Shown: in pieces, positions 42,056-57,323 of the stretch
Layout: the number at the start of each line of letters is the position of its first letter
Numbering within the stretch: position 1 is the stretch's first letter
Program-made: the position numbers and the translations under genes
Assembly (NCBI RefSeq): GCF_036320965.1
Contig: NC_092248.1
Location: 22,417,821 to 22,481,820 of the forward strand
Direction of reading: 5' to 3'
DNA length: 64,000 nucleotides
DNA from: Panulirus ornatus
Lineage: Eukaryota > Arthropoda > Malacostraca > Decapoda > Palinuridae
Notes under the pieces: generated by a model
What the model was told of the DNA's origin: nothing
Seen by the model: only the letters and a program-made list of their open reading frames with translations
Database searches by the model: none

Positions 42056-43777
42056 TTATTCATTTTGCTTTGTCGCTGTCTCCCGCGTTAGCGAGGTAGC
42101 GCAAGGAAACAGACGAAAGAAATGGCCCAACCCACCCCCATACACATGTATATACATACACTTCCACACACGCAAATATACATACCTATACATCTCAATG
42201 TACACATATATATATACACACACAGACACATACATATATACCCATGCACAAAATTCACATTGTCTGCCTTTATTCATTCCCATCGCCACCTCGCCACACA
42301 TGGAATACCATCCCCCTCCCGCCTCATGTGTGCGAGGTAGCGCTAGGAAAAGACAGCAAAGGCCCCATTCGTTCACACTCAGTCTCTAGCTGTCATGCAA
42401 TTATGCCCGAAACCACAGCTCCTTTTCCACATCCAGGCCCCACACAACTTTCCATGGTTTACCTCAGACGCTTCACATGCCCTGGTTCAATCCATTGACA
42501 GCACGTCCACCCAGTATACCATATCGTTCCAATTCACTATATTCCTCGCAGGCTTTTCACCCTCCTGCAGGTTCAGGCCCGATAGCTCAAGAACTTTTTC
42601 ACTCCATCCTTCCACCTCCAATTTGGTCTCCCACTTCTCCTCGTTCCCTCCATCTCTGACACATATATCCTCTTGGTCAATCTTTCCTCACTCATTCTCT
42701 CCATGTGACCAAACCATTTCAATACACCCTCCTCTGCTCTCTCAACCACACTCATTTTATTACCACACATCTCTCTTACTCTTTCATTACTTACTCGGTC
42801 GAACCACCTCACATCACATATTGTCCTCAAACATCTCATTTCCAACACATCCACCCTCCTCCGCACAACCCTATCTATAGCCCACGCCTCGCAACCATAG
42901 AACTTTGTTGGAACCACTATTCCTTCAAACATACCCATTTTTGCTTTCCGCGATAATGTTCTCGCCTTCCACACATTTTCCATCGCTACTAGAAATTTCA
43001 CCCCCTCCCCCACCCTGTGACTCATTTCCGCTTCCATGGTTCCACCCGCTGGCAAATCCACTCACAGATATCTAAAACACTTCACTTCCTCCAGTTTTTC
43101 TCCATTTAATCTTACCTCCCAATTGACTTGTCCCTCAACCCTACCGTACCTAATAACCTTGCTCTTATTCGCATTTACTCTTCTTTCACACACTTTACCA
43201 AACTCAGGAACCAGTTTTTTCAGTTTCTCACCCGAATCATCAACCAGCGATGTATCATCAGCGAACAACAACTGACTCATAATCCAAGCCCTTTCATCTA
43301 CAACAGGCTGCATACTTGCCCCTCTCCAAAACTCTTGAACTGACCTCCCTAACCAAGCCATCCATAAACAAATTAAACAACCATGGAGACATCACTCACC
43401 CCTGCCGCAAACCGACATTCATTGAGAACCAGTCACTTTGCTCTCTTCCTACACGTACACATGCCATACATCCTCGATGAAAACTTTTCACTGTTTCTAG
43501 CAACTTGCCTCCCACATCATATACTCTTAATACCTTCCACAGAGCATCTCTATCAACTCTAACATATACCTTCTCCAGATCCATGAATGCTACATATAAA
43601 TCCACTCGTTTTTCTAAGTATTTCTCACATACATTCTTCAAAGCAAAAACCGGAACCACACATCCTCTATCGCTTCTGAAACCACACTGCTCTTCCCCAA
43701 TCTGATGCTCTGTACATGCCTTCACCCTCTCAATCAATACATTCCCATATAATTTACCAGGAATACTCAACAGACTT
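42051..43777 (-). mobile_element. RTE-like retrotransposon (host copy), 3' part
   Basis: Terminal block, full 3'UTR, C-terminal domain and RT up to codons [15 protein letters not shown]. It stops at CAACAGACTT (43770-43777). It continues at 47317 after a complete nested copy, with GACTT repeated at both edges. Confidence 0.9.
42573..43770 (-). pseudogene. RT and C-terminal domain of host RTE
   Basis: 43396-43770: [41 protein letters not shown]. 43062-43361: FADDTSLVDDS. 42573-43061: [55 protein letters not shown]. Many substitutions and a break near 43365-43395. Older than the copy nested in it would imply, or at least equally decayed. Confidence 0.85.
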
Positions 43778-46700
43778 TATTCATTATTTATTTACTTTGT
43801 CGCTGTCTCTCGCGTTAGCGAGGCAGCGCAAGGAAACAAACTAAAGAATGACCCAACCCACCAACATACACATGTATATACATACACGTCCACACAGGCA
43901 AATATACATACCTATACATCTCAACGTATACATATATATACACACACAGACATATACATATATACACATGTACATAATTCATACTGTCTGCTTTTATTCA
44001 TTCCCATCGCCACCCCGCCACACATGAAATAACAACCATCTTCCCCCTCATGTTTGCGAGGTAGCGCTAGGAAAAGACAACAAAGGCCCCATTCGCTCAC
44101 AGTCTCTAGCTGTCACGTAATAATGCACCGAAACCACAGCTACCTTTCCTCATCCAGCCCCCACAGAACTTTCCATGGTTTACCCCAGACGCTTCAAATG
44201 CCCTGGTTCAATCCATTGACAGCACGTCGACCCCGGTATACCAGAACGTTCCAATTCACTCTATTCTTTGCACGCCTTTCACCCTCCTGCATGTTCAGGC
44301 CCCGATCACTCAAAATCTTTTTCACTCTATCTTTCCACCTCCAATTTGGTCTCCCATCTCTCCTCGTTCCCTCCACCTCTGACACATATATCCTCTTTGT
44401 CAATCTTTCCTCACTCATTCTCTCCATGTGACCAAACCATTTCAAAACACCCTCTTCTGCTCTCTCAACCACACTCTTTTTATTTCCACACATCTCTCTT
44501 ACCCTATTATTACTTACTCGATCAAACCACCTCACACCACATATTGTCCTCAAACATCTCATTTCCAGCACATCCACCGTCCTGCGCACAACTCTATCCA
44601 TAGCCCACGTGTCGCAACCGTACAACATTGTTGGAACCACTATTCCTTCAAACGTACCCACTTTTGCTTTTCGAGATAATGTTCTCGACTTCCACACATT
44701 CTTCAACGCTCCCAGAATTTTCGCCCCTTCCCCACCCTATGATTCACTTCCGCTTCCATGGTTCCATCCGCTGCCAAATCCACTCCCAGATATCTGAAAC
44801 ACTTCACTTCCTCCAGTTTTTCTCCATTCAAACTTACCTCCCAATTTACTTGACCCTCAATCCTACTCTACCTAATTACCTTGCTCTTATTCACATTACT
44901 CTCAACCTTCTTCTTTCGAACACTTTACCAAACTCAGTCACCAGCTTCTGCAGTTTCTCACAGCAATCAGCCACCAGCACTGTACCATCAGCGAACAACA
45001 ACTGACTCACCTCCCAAACTCTCTCATCCACAACAGACTGCATACTTGCCCCTCTTTTCAAAACTCTTGCATTCACCTCCCTAACAACCCCATCCATAAA
45101 GAAATTAAACAGCCATGGAGACAGCACACACCCCTGCCGCAAACCTACATTCACTGAGAACCGAATCACTTTCCTCCCTTCCTACACGTACACATGCCTT
45201 ACATTCTCGATAAAAATTTTTCACTGCTTCTGCTAAGTTGCCTCCCACACCATATACTCTTAATACCTTCCACAGAGCATCTCTATCAACTCTATCGTAT
45301 GCCTTCTCCATATCCATAAATGCTACATACAAATCCATTTGCTTTTCTAAGTATTTCTCACATACATTCTTCAAAGCAAACACCTGATCCATTCATCCCC
45401 TACCACTTCTGAAACCACACTGCTCTTCCCCAATCTGATGCTCTGTACATGCCTTTACCCTCTCAATCAATACCCTCCCATACAATTTCCCGTGAATACT
45501 CAACAAACTTATGCCTATGTAATTTGATCACTCACCTCTTGCCTTTGTACAATGGCACTATGCAGGCATTCCGCCAATCCTCAGGTACCTCACCATGAAT
45601 TATACATACATTACATAACCTTACCAACCAGTCAACAATCCAGTCACCCCCTTTTTTAATAAATTCCACTGCAATACCATCCAAACCCGCTGCCTTGCCG
45701 GCTTTCATCTTCCGCAAAGGTTTTACTACCTCTTCTCTGTTTACCAAATCATTTTCCCTAAATCTCTCACTTTGCACACCACCTCGACCAAAACACCCTA
45801 TATCTGCCATTCTATCATCAAACACATTCTACAAACCTTCAAAATACTCACTCAATCTCCTTCTCATATCACCACTACTTGTTATCACCTCCCCATTAGC
45901 CCCCTTTACTGAAGTTCCCATTTGTTCCTTTGTCTTACGCACTTTATTTACCTCCTTCCAAAACATCTTTTTATTCTCCCTAGAATTTAATGATACTCTC
46001 TCACCCCTACTCTCATTTGCCCTCTTTTTCACCTCTTGCACCTTTCTCTTGACCTCTTGACTCTTTCTTTTATACATCTCCCACTCATTTGCATTATTTC
46101 CCTGCAAAAATCGTCCAATGCCTCTCTCCTCTCTTTCACTTATAATCTTACTTCTTCATCCCACCACTCACTACCCTTTCTGATCAGCCCACCTCCCACG
46201 CTTCTCATGCAACAAGCATCTTTTGCGCAAGCCATCACTGCTTCCCTAAATGCATCCCATTCCTTTCCCACTCCCCTTACGTCCTTTCTTCTCACCTTTT
46301 TCATTCTGTACTCAGTCCCTCCTGGTACTTCCTCACACAAGTCTCCTTCCCAAACTCACTTACTCTGACCACTCTCTTCACCCCAACATTCTCTCTTCTT
46401 TTCTGTAAACCTCTACAAATCTTCACCCTCGCCTCCACAAGATAATGATCAGACATCCCTCCAGTTGCACCTCTCAGCACATTAACATTCAAAAGTCTCT
46501 CTTTCGCGCGCCTATCAATTAACACGTAATCCAATAACGCTCTATGGCCATCTCTCCTACCTACATACGTATACTTATGTATATCTCTCTTTTTAAACTA
46601 GGTATTCCCAATCACCAGTCCTTTTTCAGCACATGAATCTACCAGTTCTTCACCATTTCCATTTACAACACTGAACACCCCATGTATACCAATTATTCCC

Positions 46701-47316
46701 TCAACTGCCACATTATTCACCCTTGCATTCAAATCACCCATCACTTTAAACCGGTCTCCTGCATCAAAACCACTAACACACTCTTCCAGCTGCTCCCAAA
46801 ACACTTGACTCTCATGATCTTTCTTCTCATGCCCTGGTGTATATGCACCAATAATCACCCATCTCCCTCCATCAACTTTCAGTTTTACCCATATCGATCT
46901 AGAGTGTACTTTCTTACACTCTATCACATACTCCCACCACTCCTGTTTCACTAGTAGTGCTACTCCTTCCCTTGCTCTTGTTCTCACACTAACCCCTGAC
47001 TTTACTCCCAAGACATTACCAAACCACTTGAGCTTCGTTTCACTCAGAGCCAAAGCATCCAGGTTTCTTTCCTCAAACATACTACCTATCTCTTCTTTTT
47101 CACATCTTGGTTGCATCCACACACATTTAGACACCCCAATTTTAGCCTTCGAGGAGGATGAGCACTCCCCGCGTGACTCCTTCTTCTGTTTCCCCTTTTA
47201 GAAAGTTAAAGTACAAGGAGGGGAGGGTTTCTAGCCCCCCCTGCTCCCGTCCCCTTTAGTCGCCTTCTACGACACGTGAGGAATGCGTGGGAAGTATTCT
47301 TTCTCCCCTATCCCCT
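43778..47316 (-). mobile_element. Full-length RTE-like retrotransposon, nested, TSD GACTT
   Basis: About 3.54 kb, the most complete element structure in the window. It has an AT-rich 3' tail (TTATTCATTATTTATTTA region), terminal block, long 3'UTR, C-terminal domain, RT, linker, endonuclease with its N-terminus, and a 5' leader ending CCCCTATCCCCT at 47316. Flanked by GACTT at 43773-43777 and 47317-47321. The interrupted host RTE reads continuously if the insert and one GACTT are set aside. Confidence 0.93.
44194..47134 (-). pseudogene. Endonuclease-RT-C-terminal ORF of nested RTE (broken)
   Basis: 46598-47134: VWMQPRCEKEEIGSMFEERN, ALSETKLKW (the KGKGEE segment after it is missing), IGAYTPGHEKKDHESQ, VMGDLNARV, ending at a stop after VIGNT (TGG to TAG). 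46301-46534: MDYVLIDRRAKER, GGMSDHYLVEARVK. 46140-46340 and 45829-46107: linker. 45532-45825: [17 protein letters not shown]. 45105-45392: [16 protein letters not shown]. 44891-45169: FADGTVLVAD, second catalytic Asp of motif C changed to Gly. 44194-44706: C-terminal domain with GRPNWRWKDRVKK. Inactive. Confidence 0.88.
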
Positions 47317-48972
47317 GACTTATGCCTATGTAATTTGAACACTCATCTTTCTCCCCTTTGCCTTTGTACAATTTCACTATGCATGCATTCCACCAATCCT
47401 CAGGCACTTCACCATGAGCCATACATACGTTGAATAACCTCACCAATCAGTCAACAACACAGTCACCCCCTTTTTATAAATTCCACTTCAATACCATCCA
47501 AACCCGCCGTCTTGCCGGCTTTCATCTTCCGCAAAGCTTTCACTACTTCTTTTCTGTTTATCAAACAATCCTCCTGGCCCTCTCACTTCGCACCCTATAT
47601 CTGCCACTCTGTCATCTACCACATTCAACAAACCTTGAAAATGCTCACTCCATCTCCTTCTAACATCACCACTACTTGTTATTACCTCCACATTATCCTT
47701 ATTCACCGATGTTCCTATTTGTTCTCTTGGGTTTTTATTCTTCCTAAAATTAAATGATACTCTCTCACCCCAACTCTCATTTGCCCTCTTTTTGTACCTC
47801 TTTTACCTTTCTCTTGACCTCTTGCCTCTTTCTTTTATACATGTCCCACTCATTTGCACTATTTCCCTACAAAAATCGTCCAAATGCCTCTCTCTTCTCT
47901 CTCACTAATAATCTTACTTCTTCATCCCTCCACACACTACCCTTCCTAATCTGCCCACCTCCTACGCTTCTTATGCCACAAACATCTTTTGCGCAAGCCA
48001 TCACTGCTTCCCTAAATACATCCCATTCCTCCCTCACTCCCCTTACGTCCTTTGCTCTCACCTTTTTCCATTCTGCACTCAGTCTCTCCTGGTACTTCCT
48101 CACACAAGTCTCCTTCTCAAGCTTACTTACTGTCACCACTCTCTTCACCCCAACATTTTCTCTTCTGAAAACCTATACAAATCTTCACCTTCGCCTCCAC
48201 AAGATAATGATCAGACATCCCTCCAGTTGCACCTTTCATTACATTAACATCCAGAAGTCTCCTTTCACGCGCTTATCAATTAACACGTAATCCAATAACG
48301 CTCTCTGGCCATCTTTCCTACTTACATACGCTTATGTTATCTCTATTTCTAAACCAGGTATTCCCAATCACCAGTCTTTTTTCAGCACACAAATCTACAA
48401 GCTCTTCACCATTTCCATTTTCAACACTGAACACCGCATGTACACCAATTATTCCCTCACCTGCCACATTACTCACCTTTGCATGCTCCCCAAACACTTG
48501 CCTCTCATGATCTTTCTTCTCATGCCCAGTTGCATAGGCACCAATAATCACCCATCTCTCTCCATCTACTTTCAGTTTTACCCATATCAATCTAGAGTTT
48601 ACTTTCTTACACTCTAGCGCATACTCCCACCACTCCTGTTTCAGGAGTATTGCTACTCCTTTCTTTGCTCTTGTCCTTTCACCAACCCCTGACTTTACTC
48701 TCAAAACATTCCCAAACCACTCTTCCCCTTTATCCTTGAGCTTCGTTTTACTCAGAGCCAAAAAGATCCTGGTTCTTTTCTTCAAACATACTACCTGTCT
48801 CTCCTTTTTCTCATCTTGGTTACATCCACACACAATTAGGCAGCCCAATCTGAGCCTTCGAGGAGGATGAGCACTCCTCGTGTGACTCCTTCTTCTGTTT
48901 TCTTTTTTGGAAAGTTGAAATGCAAGGAGGGGAGTGTTTCTTGCCCCCCCCCCCCCCCGCTCCCGTCCCCTA
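47317..48972 (-). mobile_element. RTE-like retrotransposon (host copy), 5' part
   Basis: Resumes at GACTTATGCCTATGTAATTT (RT codons NYxGISLLSI) and runs through linker and endonuclease to the leader segment (CTTGCCCCCC..CTCCCGTCCCCTA). Most of the leader is missing. It is fused at 48972 to a same-orientation SINE. Confidence 0.9.
47488..48905 (-). pseudogene. Endonuclease and linker of host RTE
   Basis: 48318-48983 carries the start region NRRRSHTRSAHPPRRLRLGC, the motif LSKTKLK (Glu of SETKL changed to Lys) and IGAYATGHEKKDHERQ. About 60 bp around GDLNAKV is partly deleted. SDHYLVEAKVK is readable near 48200. 47867-48148 and 47488-47706 give linker and GDVRRRWSEHFQGLLNVVDD. The catalytic Glu change and deletions make the endonuclease inactive. 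Confidence 0.84.
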
Positions 48973-49140
48973 GTCTGAGCCACATAGCCATTTTAACGAT
49001 CATCCCATACGGGTGGATGAACAGCTGGGTTGACTGCGGACCGAGTGCTCCAACTAGAATTCGAACCTTTAAGGTCGACCCTGTGTTGCCCATGAATGCA
49101 TTACGGTCAAGTACGCTAACCGCTATACCACGAAAATCCA
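48973..49140 (-). mobile_element. tRNA-derived SINE
   Basis: On the minus strand: A-box-like TGGTATAGCGGTTAGCGTAC (49111-49130), B box GGTTCGAATTC (49057-49067), then a body with CTGTTCATCCACCCGTATGG that parallels the SINE at 8374. A tRNA-like fold cannot be complete because the region between the boxes is not tRNA-like. It is a SINE, not a tRNA gene. Confidence 0.8.
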
Positions 49141-51242
<2,102 letters not shown>

Positions 51243-52205
51243 TGCTTGTGTTACGGAGACAGCGCCAGGAACAGACAAAGGAATGGCCTTATTTGCTCAC
51301 ACTCAGTCTCTAGCTGTCATAGCCAATGGACCGAAACTAGCACCCCATCCACACAGCCAGGCCCCACAGACCTATCTGTGGTTCCCCGTGACTGGTTCAT
51401 ATTCCTTGGTTCAACATATTGATAGCACGTCTCTCCCTGTATGTGACATCGCTCCTGTTCTCTATCCCTTACATACTTCACACCCTCCTTGATGTTCAGG
51501 CCTCGAACATTCAAAGCCTCTTTCAATACATCCTTCCTCCTTGGTTTTACCCTTTTCTTTGTTCTCTGCACTTGTTGACATATAACACTCCTAGTCATCC
51601 TTTCCATATATCCTAACCATTTCATAACACTCTCTTCAACTCTGTCATACATACTCCTCTTACGACTGCATATCTCTTTTATCCCATCATTTCTTGATTG
51701 ATCAACTCTTCTCACACCACATATTGTCCTCAGACATTTCATTTCCTACACATTCACCCTCTGTACTTTCACATCTACGGCCCATGCCTTGCATCCATTT
51801 GATACTGATTGGACCACAGTTTCGACAAACTTACCCAGTTTTTGCCCTCATAAACAGCAGCCTCCTTTTCCATGCATTCCTCAATTCACCCACCTTAATA
51901 CACCCAGGACCCTTGCTCTCTAAAGTTCATTTCAGCTGCCAGAGTTTCATTCGTTGGCATGTCCACTCCCAGGTATGTAATACATACATCCCACAGCCTT
52001 TGATTATCTCCATTCAGATTCACATTGTAAATTCTTTGCTCCTTTCCGTTGCTAAAGCTGATAACCTTGCTTTTGTTTACATTTACTCTTAACTTTCGCC
52101 TTTCACACACTCTCCCAGACTCAGTTACCAGTTTCTGTAGTTTCTCATTCAAATCTGCCACCAGTGCCATGTCATCAGCAAATAACATGTATATATCCAG
52201 CTCAC
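51243..52205 (-). mobile_element. Ancient, diverged RTE-like element, 3' part
   Basis: Same architecture as the abundant family but strongly diverged. A terminal block variant GGAGACAGCGCCAGGAACAG near 51257, 3'UTR landmarks (CACTCAGTCTCTAGCTGTCA at 51300), C-terminal domain and RT motif C. The 3'UTR landmark is far better preserved than the coding part around it. Confidence 0.82.
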
Positions 52206-52257
52206 ACCCTCCAGTTAACGTTGAATGATCAGTCAGTCTCAGTGGACAAAACACCAA
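51317..52257 (-). pseudogene. RT end and C-terminal domain of ancient RTE
   Basis: 51895-52257: MLFADDMALVADLNEKLQKL (motif C intact), CERRKLRVNVNKSKVI, YLGVDMPTNETLAAEMN. 51317-51742: LRTICGVRRVDQSRN, CSRKRSMYDRVEESVMKWLG, YMERM and a KPRRKDVLKEALNVRGLN segment in place of GRPNWRWKDGVKK. A gap or frameshift near 51760-51890 separates the parts. Motifs A and B are absent. Confidence 0.82.
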
Positions 52258-54859
52258 CCATTTTCGGCTTCACATACACTACACACGACATTTACTCCCA
52301 GTAGCAAAAACATCAACACACAAACTAAATGCCGACAGAACACTAACTGGCACTTGATTCGAAGAAGAATCCCTTAACATTGTCTACAAGCATTTCATTC
52401 ACTTCACCCTAAATAATCACCACCTGTCGGTTCCTCCATGGTTTCAAAGGCAAGTATAACCTACGAATCACTTAAGATAGGAAGTAAAGCAGAACATTCA
52501 GATCAGACAATGGTTTCCAACATTCAGATCAATAGTTGGCTGGCTAGCCACCACAGAGAGTCAACATTTACACAATGAGACAAAGGTCCATCCGATACAA
52601 TCCCACCTCAACATGCGTAACACTCATTTGTTTGCAGCATCACCAGACCTCTCTCACCCAGACCACTACATAAATAGCCACTAACGCCCAACTAGAATAC
52701 TGGAAGACATGCACATAAGTAAACTGCAAACCATCTTTTTCCCATCACAAACGGGCATGTTCATTGGCAAATCTTCCTGCTGCAGTGTGGTGGCCATGGG
52801 TACATCCTACTCCACATGTCTCTCCAGACATGTCTCCCAGTAGCAAAACCCGACCAGCTCTCCTGACTCTCTGTGAAGATTTCAGTTCCTGCTGTCCTTC
52901 CTGACTCAGCTCTCGCACCCAAGACCCCCAAGGTGAAGTCATCTTAAAGTAACTGTAGTGTCTTAATACCCTCATCCTACGCAACCATCCAAAAAGGCTC
53001 CTACCTCACCACTACACTACACAAATTGTCTTCTAACCATCCGCTCATCGTAATAACACTCCACCTGGCCCACCCAATCCATACAACCATCAAAAAGACT
53101 TGAACAAACCATAAGAAAGCAGACCTGCCAGCCTTCATACAGTACTTGGAAACAAAGCTCCTAATTGAAATGGCCAAGATGCTACTGAAAATCTCAAAAG
53201 TATATGAGAACACACTGTGTCTCAGAACTTGGCAGCTTTTGAGTTATGCATAAGTTAAATCAAATTCTCATTCAAATGTGTAGAAAGTTTACAATGGGAC
53301 GCTATCATTTCAATCAGAATAGATCCATGGTACTTGATAATTCGATATATCCGATAGCAGTAATCGATGTCGTATATTGATAAGCTTTTGTGGGTAAGGG
53401 AAAACTATTTATGATAAACTTGTCTGTCTTAGGAAGGGGGTGAAATGGGGTGTATTGTTTCATGGTAATTAGTGTAATCACTGAAACAGTAAAGTAGGCA
53501 TACATTTTTTTTCCTTTTTCACGGACCTAAATGGTGATTAGATATATAAATTGTATACCGTACACTTCAAGGGGGAGATTGGCTCTGTAGCCCTCGCATC
53601 TCTGGAGATGCCCTTGCTCCTATTAAAGTTTTCAAAAACTTCTACACTGTTTTTATTAAGTCCTCAGTATTCTTTTCAAGTTTCTCTGCTCCTCACTTCA
53701 TATACAGTACTCATTTTGAATTGCTGGCTAGTTATTGCGTCATCTATATTTCCTCCATATAGTACATACATCTCTGAGCTCTATACTGAATTATGTATCT
53801 CTTTTTAATTTTTCTTCTGTTGGCATCTAATACTACCCATGTTCTAACCCCTTTATAGCTTTCACAGAATTTCCTAAAATATTGGTCCATAACCCAGGCG
53901 TGGAACTTCATCTCCAAATTTAGATTCATAAAGAGTTTGTTCAATCCTTCATAGCCACCAATGAGAGCCAAAACTCACTGCACTTATGCTACAGAGGTTA
54001 AAACCGCCACAGTATTATTGTTACAACAAATGGTGTATGTGACCTTTGACACGTCCCATGACTGACCAACTCATCTTCCCCAACTCCGCCCTTCTCTTCC
54101 TACCTCGAACCTCACATGAACTGTAAATTTGTATTTTGTGATGTCAGTTTAGTGTTTCTTCGAATGCTGATGTGTATGGTTGCCAACAGGCATTAATATA
54201 AAAATAGTTTTGTCGCTTGAGGCTAAAATGTTGGTGGAACAGGTGTTACCTGGAGCGGACCAGTGTACAGGTAAAGTGCAACAGAATTCTGCTGAAATGT
54301 ATCCTGACATTCCGGTACCAAACCACAATACAATACGTTGATTAATTGCCAGGTTTCTCAAACTGGGTTAGTTATAGACGAGATGAGATCTGGCAGGGCA
54401 GCAGCAGTAACAGAGAGCATATTAGATGCTCCGAAGAGCATAATGCAAAGCCCGGAAAAGTCTGTTTTTTAAATTGACACAGCAGACGGGCGGGCATCTC
54501 GTATATGGTAGGTGCACTGTGACTTTTAGCTCATCTTCTATTTCTTCTTTGAGTCCCGTGTCTCCCTTCTGATCTTCTTTGTCCTCGCTAATCACAAAGT
54601 GAAAATTACGCATTACATGATTACACTTTTTAAGTTCGTGTTTTGCAATTGGTATGTGAATTCAGTTTCCATGCTACTATGTGTATACACAAGGTCTAGC
54701 AGAGTTGGTGTTGTATCATCACCTCTAGTTCATAGATGCTCTGTGATATGCTGAAACAGAAAGATCTCATGGATACATTCTGTGAACTTTTGACTCCACG
54801 AGATTCTGGCACTGGACAATATGAATTTTCTCAATGGCCCCACTTGCTTCAGCTTTGTT
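52206..54859. other. Unique DNA with no gene recognised
   Basis: About 2.65 kb. Short open frames (for example 52745-52984 and 54422-54613, minus) have no recognised domain. A segment at 53470-53535 loosely resembles 39305-39370. Confidence 0.5.
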
Positions 54860-54863
54860 TATA

Positions 54864-54946
<83 letters not shown>
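54860..54946. repeat. (AT)n microsatellite, tail of RTE
   Basis: About 87 bp with one GT near the start; unique DNA to the left, RTE terminal block to the right. Confidence 0.95.
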
Positions 54947-54949
<3 letters not shown>

Positions 54950-55708
54950 TTATATTATCATACTTAATCGCCGTTTTCCGCGTTAGCGAAGTAGCGCAGG
55001 GAAACAGACGAAAATGACCCAACCCACCCACGTACACATGTATATACATAAACGCCCACATACGCACATATACATACCTATACATTTCAACGTATACATA
55101 CATATACATACAAAGACATATAAGTATATACATATGTACATATTTATACATATTTATATGTACATATTTATACTTGCAAGGTAGTGCTAGGAAAAGACAA
55201 CAAAGGCCACATTCGTTCACACTCAGACTCTAGCTGCCATGTATAATGCACAGAAACCACACTTCCCTTTCCACGTCCAGGCAACGCAAAACCTCCCAAG
55301 GTTTACCCCAAATGCTTCACATGCCCTGGTTCAATCCATTGACAGCACGTCGACCCCTGTATACCACGTTCTAATTCACTCTATTCCTTGCCCTCCTTTC
55401 ACCCTCCTGTATGTTCAGACCCCGATCGCTTAAAATCATTTTCACCTTATCCTTCCACCTCCAATTTGGTCTCCCACTTCTCGTTCCCTCCACCTCATAT
55501 CCTCTTTGTCACTTTCCTTACTCATTCTCTCCATGTGACCAAACCATTTCAACACCCACTTATGCTCTCTCAAACACACTCTTTTATTACCACACATCTC
55601 TCTTACTTTTTCATTGCTTATTTGATCAAACCACCTCACACCACATATTGTCTTCAAAAATTTCATTTCCAACACATCCACCCTCCTCTGTACAACCTTA
55701 TCTATAGC
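54947..55708 (-). mobile_element. RTE-like 3'UTR and C-terminal domain fragment
   Basis: Terminal block (GTTTTCCGCGTTAGCGAAGT), a 3'UTR lacking the CATTCCCATCGCCACCTCGCC block, then the C-terminal domain (55442-55681: FLKTICGVRWFDQISN, CGNKRVCLREHKWVLKWFG). It is cut at 55708 by (AT)n. Frameshifted several times. Confidence 0.87.
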
Positions 55709-55710
55709 CC

Positions 55711-55760
<50 letters not shown>
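55709..55760. repeat. (AT)n microsatellite
   Basis: About 52 bp between the cut RTE and the 5' start of the short element. Confidence 0.95.
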
Positions 55761-56690
<930 letters not shown>

Positions 56691-56692
<2 letters not shown>

Positions 56693-57279
56693 AAGAGAAG
56701 AGAGAGGCATTTGGACGATTTTTGCAGGGAAATATTGTAAATGACTGGTAGATGTTTAAAAGTAAAAGCCAGGAGGTCAAGAGAAAGGTGCAAGAGGTGA
56801 AAAAGAGGGTAAATGAGAGTTAGGGTGAGAGAGTATCATTAAATCTTAGGAAGAATAAAAAGATGTTTTTGAAGGAGGTAAATAAAGTGCGTAAGACAAG
56901 GGAACAAATGGGTACATCAGTGAAGGGGGCAAATGGGGAGGTGATAACAAGTAGTGATGATGTGAGAAGGAGATGTAGTGAGTAATTTGAAGGTTTGTTG
57001 AATGTGGTTGATGATAGAGTGGCAGATATAGGGTGTTTTGGTCGAGGTGGTGTGCAAAGTGAGAGGGTTAGATAGAATGATTTGGTAAACAGAGAAGAGG
57101 TAGTAAAAGCTTTGCGGAAGATGAAAGCCGGGAAGGCAGCGGGTTTGCATGGCATTGCAGTGGAATTTATTAAAAAAAAAGGGGGTGACTGTATTATTGA
57201 CTGATTCGTAACATTATTTAATGTATATATGACTCATGGTGAGGTGCCTGAGGATTGGCGGAATGCTTGCATTGTGCCA
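56691..57279 (+). mobile_element. RTE-like fragment, linker and RT start
   Basis: Linker codons (KEKREAFGRFLQ) to [14 protein letters not shown]. It contains several stops (TAG near 56822, TGA-type breaks near 56983 and 57070). It is fused at 57279 to a minus-strand 5' leader. Confidence 0.86.
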
Positions 57280-57323
57280 CGACACTCTAGAAATGCGTGG
57301 AAAGTATTCATTCTCCACTATCC
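57280..57323 (-). mobile_element. RTE 5' leader fragment (inverted)
   Basis: CGACACTCTAGAAATGCGTG and AGTATTCATTCTCCACTATC correspond to the minus-strand 5' leader (compare 47270-47314). The next bases are plus-strand endonuclease codons. Confidence 0.75.

Noticed and set aside
52745..52984. 79-residue minus-strand ORF
   Set aside because: No recognised motif, and its length is expected by chance.
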